Source of the DNA: Blepharisma japonicum
Taxonomy: Eukaryota > Ciliophora > Heterotrichea > Heterotrichida > Blepharismidae
Length of the DNA: 64,000 nt
Assembly: GCA_949751835.1 (NCBI GenBank)
Contig: CATKHK010000018.1
Location: 124,001-188,000, forward strand
Direction: 5' to 3'
The position numbers were made by a program, and so were the translations under genes. Below the pieces are notes generated by a model. The model worked only from the letters and a program-made list of their open reading frames with translations, had not been told where the DNA came from and made no database searches. Position 1 is the stretch's first letter. Every line of letters starts with the position of its first letter. This document shows positions 55,645-64,000 of this stretch, one piece after another.

Positions 55645-56040
55645 GAAATATATTAAATATTAATATTATTTAAGAAAATTAATGATGACAGAAATTTTTT
55701 TGACTTAAATTATTAATTTAGATTCATCAATATTTTTTAAGATAAGTTTTAGATTTGGTAGTTTATTTTATTTGATGTTAATTTTTACTTTTTGAAGTAT
55801 TTTCTGTGAGCTTTTATGCCAAATATGAGATTTTTGTTATATGAAAACTGCATAAAATAAGAAATACATTAAATTTTAATATTATTTTAAATAAATAATG
55901 ATGATACAGATTTGTGTTTTAGCTGAATTTTAATTTAGCTTCATCAAGATTTTTGAGGATAAACTTTGGGTTTGATTTTTTATTAATCTTATTCTTTTTG
56001 AAGTATTTTCGTAAGCTTTTATATCAATTATACAGATATT
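55645..56040 (+). repeat. Two tandem copies of a ~200-bp 3'-flank repeat
   Basis: Positions ~55645-55850 and ~55853-56040 are diverged copies of each other, both starting ATAAGAAATA(T/C)ATTAAAT. A third copy lies at about 61606-61790. They follow gene A (and its pseudogene) and seem to be its duplicated 3' flank, so they record past unequal duplications. Confidence 0.8.
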
Positions 56041-56200
56041 AATTCACTGTAAAATCAAAGCTGGATACAATGCATTTAGATAAATTCTAAAACAATGTAT
56101 TTCGTAAGAATAATATAAATTTTTCCAAGTTCTAGAAAACTTATGAAAAGTTTGCATGATGCTGTCTTTAGAATTTATGCAATTTAATTGAAATAATTAA

Positions 56201-59200
56201 ATGTGGGTGAACTATTTATTTCTCCTTACTGCTGTATTTTCAATTATGATTCATAAGGAACTCGGAGAAATTTATTTAACTGAAGGAGAGTCTTATGAAC
56301 TATACCTATCGGATTATTTCAGTGGAAACAATCTATCTTTTTCGATCTCCGATTCAAATGCTACAACTGGCTCAGTGATACTTGAAAATAAATGCCAATT
56401 TGAGATGCTGTCATTTCTTCCTTATCAAAATACAAGCTGAAATAAAACTTGAACCCATTCAACTCTCAAGCCATTAATATCCTGAAAGCCGTCTTTTTTC
56501 TCAAATGAAGTCATTATATGGTATAATCTTAAATATATAGCTTTTTATAACTTTACTAGAGAGCAAGGGGACATTGAAATGTTTTGAAATGGGTTTATCG
56601 ACTCAGAGTATATGAATCCTCAAATACAAGATATTAAAATTTATCAGATTGATTATAAAAATATCTTCTACGCCTTAATATGAGTAAAGCAGCAGGAAAA
56701 TACAATTATATGGAGAAACGATTTTTATTATATTAATTTATCAAATTTATCAGATCTAGAAAATCCTAAATGAGTGAATTTCAGTGAAGCTACTTATGCA
56801 TCTAATATAGTTCTTACACATGGGATGTTTTATAAACTAATTCCTATTTATTTTGAATTTTCATCATTGCCTAGTGCAATTTATTTTTATAATATAACAA
56901 ACATTGAAGAGCCAATCATTACTCAAGTTATATCAAAATATTATGGAATCCAAATAAGCAAAATGTCTGTTGTTAGTATGTTTATGGATTCAATTTATTT
57001 GCACGTTCTTGATGCAAATTTTGGAATTATTCTGTATAAAATATATGAATGAGACAATAGATATTTTAAGGAATTTGAATGAAATTATTATGGATATCTT
57101 GGGACTCTCAATTCTATGTGAAAATTTTACAATGAAAAGTCAGGAATTATTTCAAACTCAGGAGTTTTGTTCTTTAAAAACTCGTTATATATATCAGCAA
57201 TAGATTTTCTGGAAGGGAAAGAAATGAATTGGAAGAATGGTTGCGTTCAAATTAAGGAAGATTATTATTTCATACAGTCTAGTAGTGGAGTTTTATCAGT
57301 GGCTTTAAGCTGAATGAAGCCTCTTCAAATATTATATAATATTGATATAAGTGATCTAGTAGGAAAAACTTTTGAAGATACTGGGCAATGAGGATTTGAT
57401 ATTAATGATGACATATTTTATTTGAGGTTTGATATAGATGGTTTAAGAATTTATAAAGTATACTTAGAAGAATGGAGTATGAAAGTCTGGGGAAATTCAA
57501 CTTACTTTATCAAAATTGCTGCAAAAGATCAAAATAATGGCACAATTTCCAGTACTTTATATGTCAATTCAATCCCACAAAATTCACAAGAAATTTTCCA
57601 AATTGATATGTATCGTCCAATTTCTATTTCTCCTCTCGAATTGCTAGTTGACGGACAAAATAATACACATTTTTCTATAACTTTAAATGACTATTTTTCA
57701 GGTCCAAATCTCGAATTCACAGTTACTGACCTTCCCGATTTAAAGAATGTGAGTTTTGACATCATTAAAATGAGCAAACTGAAATTATACCAAAATGTTT
57801 CTCTATCAAACAATATTACCAACTTCTTAATTTATGAAGAATACCTTGTATCTTTTTTTGATAGCCAAGTTATAATTGATATAAATGGTACCTGCAATAT
57901 TATAGATATTATCAATCCAATAAAGTTTTTATCAAATCAACTATACTTAATATATTCAAAACCAAGTCAAAATTTATTTTTAATTAGTATTTATGATTAT
58001 TTTGGTCAGACTCTTCAGGAAATTTCATCTGAAATAGATTGTCTTTTCTTTTTAATTGCTTATTCCTATCTTTTATGCGCAAATTCTTATCAAATTGACA
58101 TATATATATATAATTCTACCTATTACCATTTCGTTACTTTAATTGGTGAACAATTTGAAAAAGGCTCTCCATGAAATATAACAGATCTAACAATTAACTC
58201 TTCACCTTTCAGAGATGCAACCATTTACATAATAGATGATGAATTAGGTGGGGTTGTTATAGACTTTTATAGTAATATATTAAATAAAAATCAACCATAT
58301 GATTATTATGGAAAAGTGCCAGGTGCTAAAAAAGTTATAAGTACACAAACTGGAATTTGTTTTGTGTTTGAAAATTTCATTGAGATATATGGTTATTCTT
58401 TGAACTATTGGAAAACAATTTTCACAAATATATATGAGCCTATTGTTGGAACATATGGAATGTTTAATATGATTTATTTAATTACTAGTAGTGTTCTATA
58501 CATTTTTGATAGTAATCAGCCATCACATAATTCTTTATTTTATGTTTTATCTATTAGCAATCCAAACCTACTATCATTTAGCTTTTTTGACCAAAGGGAC
58601 ATGCGTATTGTTAATTTCAACCCAGAAGAGCACTATGCCGAAATTTATACAAGTTCATGCCCTAATAAAGAATATAGCGAGGAATGCTCATTTAACTTTA
58701 AAATTTACATTCTAATAGATGACTCTGAATATTTGAGAGACTATTGCTTGCAAACAAGCATTTCAATAGCTGCATTTAATAAGGAAAATTTGCTAAAAGA
58801 AACTTTCCCTCTTAATTTGATAATTAATGGAGAATTCCCTTGGTATAGAGATGAAAAATGAGAAAATAATAAAAATATACCATATAATGAGAGATACGAA
58901 CTAGATTTAAGTGAATTTTTTTTTGGGCAAAATATTTTGATGACTTTGTCTGTTAATGGAAATTACTCTTTCAATGAAACAGTTGAGAACTGGCCTGCAG
59001 TCATTCCTCAGCGAGCTGAATTAATGGGGAGATATTCGTCGAATAGTTTTCATGGTAATGCAAACCACATCATTATTCCCAATACAGAGATTGCTGTAAT
59101 TTTGTCTAGCTTTGAATTTTTCGTAATCAAAGCTACTGGGTTTTCATATAAAGCCGTAGTCTTAAACTTAACTGAAATTTCAAGTATTACAGATTTGGAA

Positions 59201-60469
59201 TGCAACTCTATGGATATTTTTCCTTACACACAAAATAACCTCACCTTATTACTAACGTCATGCACTTACACAATTCCACAAGAAATTATAGGTGCAAACA
59301 CAAGTGCTTATATCTCAGAAATTGTTTATGCTATTATTCTATGAGAGTTTGATTACATAAATTATAAAATAACTCACTACGTGCTTCTTAATACATATAG
59401 CGACATCCTTATTCTAAAAACTGCCCCTCTTGATAATCAAAATTTTGAAATTTTGGCTTTTTATATGAATATAGATAATGAATTATCTAGGAATGACATC
59501 TATAGATTTAGAGGCAGATGAAAAAATAATGATATTAAAATTAATCAATTTGAAGTGGTAAATTATTTCTCTTTAGGTCTAAATGCATTCTATGCTCTTA
59601 TGGTTGATTTCAAAGTAAAAGACTCTGAAACTGCTTATTGGTATATACTTGACAGCCAATATGGAATAAGAATCATAAAAACTAATAAAAATTCCCCAAG
59701 CATCTTAGTCGGTGGACTTCCTATTGAAGCCAAAAATAATTTTATAAATTTTTGCTTATGTGGAGATACTTTTTATATAATATCTGAAATTTGAATGAGA
59801 TCATTTAAATTAAAAGCTTACACTAGATTAGAAGAAGATTTACATTATAGTTTTTACGAGTCATCAAAAGTTAACTATTTACTCCCGATAAATCCTCCTG
59901 TCTGTTCGAGCGATAATAGATATATTGCATGCCCTATTTGAAGTAGCGGAGCAAATTTATTTATTAGAATATGAGATACAAAAGCAAGGAATTCATCAAA
60001 TATTATATCAGAAATTTACGTCTCAGAATTATATACTATTATATATCCAGTCAGCATGCAATTTATTGGAAATTCAATAATAACATTTTATGATAGCTAT
60101 GGGAATGAATATAGAAGTTACATAATTAATGAAAATTATTTGATTTTTCCTAAAATGAGCAAAGAAGCGTATGAAGATATGACTAATTTGTGGGGAACAA
60201 AATCATTTAATTTGTATATTATTGCAGAAAATAGCAATGGAGAGGTTGCCTCAAGATATCTTTATTTTAATAGAGAGGATGGGGAAAAGAAAAGCAATAG
60301 TTATTGATGGATTTGAGTTTTGGTTTCAATAGCAATTGTTGCATGCATTGCTGGGGGATCGCTTTGTGCGAAGAAACTACTGAAGGCGCATAGACGAAGA
60401 TCCTTAGAGTTAGTGCTTATGAGGGAAATGCATAGCAAAGAGGATTTGCAAAATACAGATTTAAATTAA
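56201..60469 (+). CDS. Giant type I membrane protein B, three CADG-like modules
   Basis: This is 1,422 residues in one frame with many TGA=Trp codons, paralogous to gene A throughout. The signal peptide is MWVNYLFLLTAVFSIM. CADG-like motifs occur near residues 35 (DYFSGNNLSFSISD), 495 (DYFSGPNLEFTVTD) and 901 (EFFFGQNILMTLSV), the same spacing as in gene A. Many N-x-S/T sites are present. The C-terminal membrane helix (WIWVLVSIAIVACIAGGS) and tail differ wholly from gene A: this tail is basic then acidic (KAHRRRSLELVL). Ectodomain roles may be shared, with distinct signalling or anchoring. Confidence 0.88.
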
Positions 60470-60965
60470 TTGATTTATAAAAACTATTTATATCCTAAGA
60501 TTATTAAATTTAAGATTGTGAGCGTAAACCAACTCAGTTGTGGATCTTCCTTCCATTAAAGATGGCCTCGTTTCCTTAGGCACTCTTATTCTTCTATATC
60601 AGTCCAATCAGCATATAATCCTTACAAGAGAAGCTTTCACCTTACAGGATAATATTATTCCAGATTTTCATTTTCCTTAGCGGCTATGTCCGAGCTACTA
60701 TCCCTCCCCTTCTACTTTCACAGAAATTCAAGCCCCCTTAAAGTCCATTCCCATAAAATTCTTGCCTTCTCCCCTGAGCAAGTTACTCACCTGATAGTAG
60801 ATATATTGCGGAGATCTCTTTGGATTCCGAAAAAATGTCCAAAAAATGTCTTGTCATTAATAAAATGGTTGAATCCTCAATTAATAATCAATCATTGCTT
60901 TTCTAAGTTAGTTCACAATTCTTCGGTCATTCTATTATACTCAGTTTTTTTAATTTGGGAAAATT
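60470..60965. other. Intergenic region, partly GC-richer
   Basis: About 500 bases. A 93-codon plus-strand frame at 60686-60967 has no family signature and no paralogue in the cluster, so I leave it out. Positions 60520-60790 are less AT-rich than the surroundings. Confidence 0.45.
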
Positions 60966-60969
60966 AAAG

Positions 60970-61610
60970 AATTTTGATTTATCTTGAGTCTCCTATATGA
61001 AGAACTAGAATAAAAAATTGCAGAAATTTCATTTTCAGAGATTAATCTTGCCTTCAACTTCTCTGGAATATGATTAGGGTGAGAAAGATCTAAATTAGTA
61101 ATGATATTTGGATTTCTTTGAGATTTTATATCATAAAATGTAAGACAGTGATAGTTTATATTGAACGCGTGGGCTCCAATATATTGACTTTCCCTTGAGC
61201 ATATAATAGGGTCATACCATCAAAAATATATTTTTTTCAGGTTATTCTGATAATTAAATTATATGTAAATCATCTCCTAATAAAAGTATTTTTCTTTTTA
61301 TTGTTTAATCTTTTAAGTCAATCGCCGGCATACATTTATTTGCTAAAATTTTGAGAATTTCAGCATCATAACTAAAGCAGAAAATATCAATAGCATAGCT
61401 AATTCTTCAGCCATTTATTTACACGTGTGAAAAATTCAGGCGTTTTAATGCAGAGCGATTTATTGGACTACGCCTATTGACTGGTAAAATTTTTATTTCT
61501 CATTGTGATTCTAGCTATTTTCGGACACCTTTCTAAAAGAATCGAGTGAAAACAAAAAGTAACTCAAGTGTATTTTGATAAGAAAGCATTAAAAATAGAC
61601 ATAAAATAAG
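60970..61610 (+). pseudogene. Decayed 3' part of gene A with an internal inversion
   Basis: Positions ~61335-61610 match gene A from about 55385 to its stop, on the plus strand, with stop codons and indels. Positions ~60970-61215 match gene A about 55080-55325, but as the reverse complement. An ancestral gene-A copy was therefore broken by an inversion and then decayed. The 3'-flank repeat follows directly. Confidence 0.88.
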
Positions 61611-61790
61611 AAATATATTAAATATTAATATTATTTAAAAATAAAATATGATGACAAAAATATAAATATTAACTTAGATTTTTAATTTAGCTTATCAAGA
61701 TTTTTGATGACAGATTTTAGATAGGGCAGCTTATTTTATTTTATGCTAATCTTTATTTTTTGATCATTTAGTAAATACCATATTGTTGTA
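61606..61790 (+). repeat. Third copy of the gene-A 3'-flank repeat
   Basis: It is homologous to 55645-55850 and 55853-56040 and directly follows the gene A pseudogene. It supports a segmental origin for the cluster. Confidence 0.75.
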
Positions 61791-61942
61791 AATGAAAGCT
61801 AAGATGCAATACATTTGGATAAATTCTATAACAATTGATTTGAAATATTATAATTTATTCTAATAGTTAGAAAATCCACAAATCATTTTAATCTCCATTG
61901 CACTGATTTTCGAATCCATGAAATAGCAATTGAAATAATTAA

Positions 61943-62632
61943 ATGTTAGTGAGCTATTTATTTCTCTTCACTACTGTACTTTCAATTATGATTCATAAGG
62001 AGCTTGGAACAATTTATTTAACTGAAGGAGTGTCTTATGAACTATACCTATCGGATTATTTCAGTGGAAGCAATCTATCTTTTGCAATCTCTGATTCCAA
62101 TGCGACAACTGGCTCAGCAATTCTTAAAAATAAATGCGAATTTGAGATGCTATCATTTCTTCCCTATCAAAATGCAAGCTGGAATGAAACTTGAGCCCAT
62201 TCAACTCTTAAGCCTTTAATATCCTGAAAGCCGTCTTTTTTCTCAAATGAAGTCTTTATATGGTATAATCTTAAATATATAATTGTTTATAGCTTATCTT
62301 CTGAGCATGGAGACATTGAAATGTTTTGGAATGGATTTATTGACTCAGAGTATCTAAATTCTTGCATACAAGATATTAAAATTTATCAGATTGACTATAA
62401 AGATATCTTCTACGCCTTAATATGAGTAAAGCAGCAGGAAAACACAACTATATGGAGAAACGATTTTTATTATATTAATTTATCAAATTTATCAGCTTTA
62501 GAGAATCCTAAATGAGTGAACTTTAGTGAAGCTACTTATGCATCTAATATAGTCCTTGCTTATGGGACCATTTATCAGATGATTCCTATTTATTTTAGAG
62601 ACAAAAAAATTGTTGTAAAAAAATATCAATAA
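61943..62632 (+). CDS. Truncated membrane-protein family member C
   Basis: This is 229 residues with several TGA=Trp codons. It is highly similar to the first ~215 residues of gene B (signal peptide MLVSYLFLFTTVLSIM, DYFSGSNLSFAISD), including the shared upstream sequence CAATTGAAATAATTAAATG. Homology stops after IPIYF at about 62596, and a short novel tail ends in TAA. It lacks modules two and three and the membrane helix. It is either a 5' gene fragment or a secreted short form. The intact frame suggests recent origin or function. Confidence 0.75.
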
Positions 62633-63620
62633 ACTAAATTTTTTTTTAAAAATAAGTAAAATGCTCAAATAAAAATGCCAGGAGTAATATCAAAAGGAAA
62701 AAGTTTTGTAAATATGTAATAATAAAATTTTAAAAATTGAAGTCAAATACCATTACAAATAAAATGCTTATTAATTCACATAAGAAAATTTTGATGCAAT
62801 GCTATATAATAAGTCCTGAGCAAAAATCTATAAAATAAGCTTTCGAAACTGTTAATGATGCAATTTTTAGAAATTTGAGAGATTTGAATTTGACAAATTT
62901 TATCTTAGAGATCCTACTAAATAAAATACTTAAAATGCTTCAAATTAACTTTAAAATTTATTCTCTAGCTAGCATTAAAAGATCAAATATAGCAAAATAA
63001 TAAATTTTTAATTTTTAGCATAAACTCCCTAAAATATATGCTCTCAAGCAATGTAAGAACTTATTAAGTGGAAAGCGTAAAACTCTTAAAATTGTCATAA
63101 TAATTCAGGCGAAATCTAAAAATCTTGAGCAAAATAATAAAAACACTGAAATGTTAAAAATAAAGAGTAAGCAAATAAAGCAGAGATTCGATAGCATATT
63201 TTCTATGTAAATATAGTGATTTGCAGTGACCAGGCTCTTAAGGGCACACTTTTAACTAATTCAAATCATCTCATGAGCCGGAGAAGCTATTCACGAGTTA
63301 TTTTGTGCATTTGATATTCTTCCATAATTAATTTGGCATGAGATATAGCTAGCTAATTCAATTGCAGGTAAAAGCTGATAAATGCTCTTCATGTAAAGAT
63401 TTCCAAGTGCTTAAGTAATATAGATAATACTTAGCTGGTGTGCGTACAATCCATTTTATTTGATCAAACTATTTTGGCATTTTAATATGAACAGAAAGTA
63501 TTTTTCTGGAAAAATGGAGAGTTCTAAGAAAATAAAACTAATATTTACGAACATTTCAATATCATCAACACTTGCAAGAGTATAATTGACTTCTAACAGA
63601 GCAAGAGTATTTTAATCTGG
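62633..63620. other. AT-rich region without genes
   Basis: About 990 bases. No open frame on either strand, and no similarity to the gene B sequence that would be expected to continue here. Confidence 0.5.
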
Positions 63621-63711
63621 ATGTGAATTATACGGGTATATGGTTTCATTCATCATACGAAAACGATAATGAGCTACCGAGATTCAAAAGTACTACCGAA
63701 CGGCCTTATGG

Positions 63712-63945
63712 CCAATTTCTTCCTTCAGGACCATTTTCTTTAGGATTTCCTTCTTCAGAATTTTCTTCTTCAGGATTTTCTTTTTCACTAAATCGGATTT
63801 GCTCCTTCAGGGTTTGCTTCTCCAGCATTTTCTTCAGGATTTGTTTCTTCAGGGTTTCTTCTTCAAGATCCGTTTCTTCAGGATTTGCTTCTTCAGGATT
63901 TGCCTCTTCAGGATTTGCTTCTTCAGGATTTGCTTCTTTACCAAA
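63712..63945. repeat. 15-bp minisatellite (CTTCTTCAGGATTTG units)
   Basis: About fifteen units, regular at the right end and degenerate leftwards. The plus strand is open as Ser-Gly-Phe-Ala-Ser repeats. The minus strand is open from about 63960 to a TAA at 63706 as Ala-Asn-Pro-Glu-Glu repeats, a composition more usual for a real protein. Neither frame has a clear start within the window on the minus strand, so this may be the partial exon of a minus-strand gene reaching past the edge. Confidence 0.7.
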
Positions 63946-64000
63946 CCTGGTTCAAATTGCTTATTGAGGAGTGCCTTTTTTATTTGGGATAATTTTGCAG

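Noticed and set aside
60686-60967. 93-codon plus-strand frame
   Set aside because: No family signature, no paralogue in the cluster, surrounded by decayed sequence.
63712-63945. Short regular repeats as a CRISPR array
   Set aside because: Units are contiguous 15-mers without spacers, in a eukaryotic nuclear genome.
63623-63967. 114-codon plus-strand frame across the minisatellite
   Set aside because: The frame is open because the repeat is a multiple of three; the opposite strand is open too.
1-64000. tRNA or rRNA genes
   Set aside because: Looked for T-loop (GTTCRA) with stems and for conserved rRNA blocks; candidate T-loop strings near 14785 and 41815 had no matching arms.

Overview
The window looks like somatic (macronuclear-type) DNA of a heterotrich ciliate close to Blepharisma. 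Two signs point there. First, in-frame TGA falls where a family has an invariant Trp: DIWSLGC in the kinases, WDTSGQE in a Rab GTPase, FYSDWWN in an MBOAT acyltransferase and WKIVYSGDT in RNase Z. Only TAA and TAG end genes. Second, introns are 15-16 nt GT-AG; removing them rejoins a kinesin P-loop, an aspartic-protease active site and a DYRK kinase C-lobe. UGA=Trp together with 15-16 nt introns is known from Blepharisma, whereas Stentor has similar introns with the standard code. The DNA is AT-rich and gene-dense, and several neighbours are only 9-30 nt apart.

Region 1 (1-9.8 kb) is a tandem array of MAPK-like kinase genes: four full-length copies, one broken copy, one 3' remnant and the last codons of a further copy at the left edge. 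The spacers hold scraps of the adjacent LMBR1-family gene, so the original duplicated unit probably carried both genes. The copies have diverged at the catalytic and activation-loop residues, and one has become a pseudokinase.

Region 2 (9.9-32.3 kb) holds mixed cell-biology genes: LMBR1-like membrane protein, RNase Z (ELAC2 type), a tail-anchored protein, a DYRK2-class kinase, a two-CNB-domain protein, a divergent kinesin, an SF-assemblin-like protein, a MORN/IQ protein, NAP1, an aquaporin, an armadillo-like lipid-anchored protein, and two inverted C2H2 zinc-finger paralogues.

Region 3 (32.9-50.2 kb) holds a membrane-anchored pepsin-like protease, histidyl-tRNA synthetase, nicotinamidase, Rab, a small CaaX protein, DGAT1/ACAT-like MBOAT, a canonical and a divergent 14-3-3, SKP1, SF3A2, isobutyryl-CoA dehydrogenase-like ACAD, a histidine phosphatase and several unknowns.

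Region 4 (51.4-62.6 kb) is a second local gene family: two ~1,415-residue type I membrane proteins, each with three motif-marked modules, a truncated third member, and a decayed copy whose middle is inverted. Duplicated 3' flanks accompany them. The window ends in a 15-bp minisatellite.

I saw no tRNA, rRNA, CRISPR array, transposase or viral element. Intron and start calls are made by reading frame and family fit, without transcript data.
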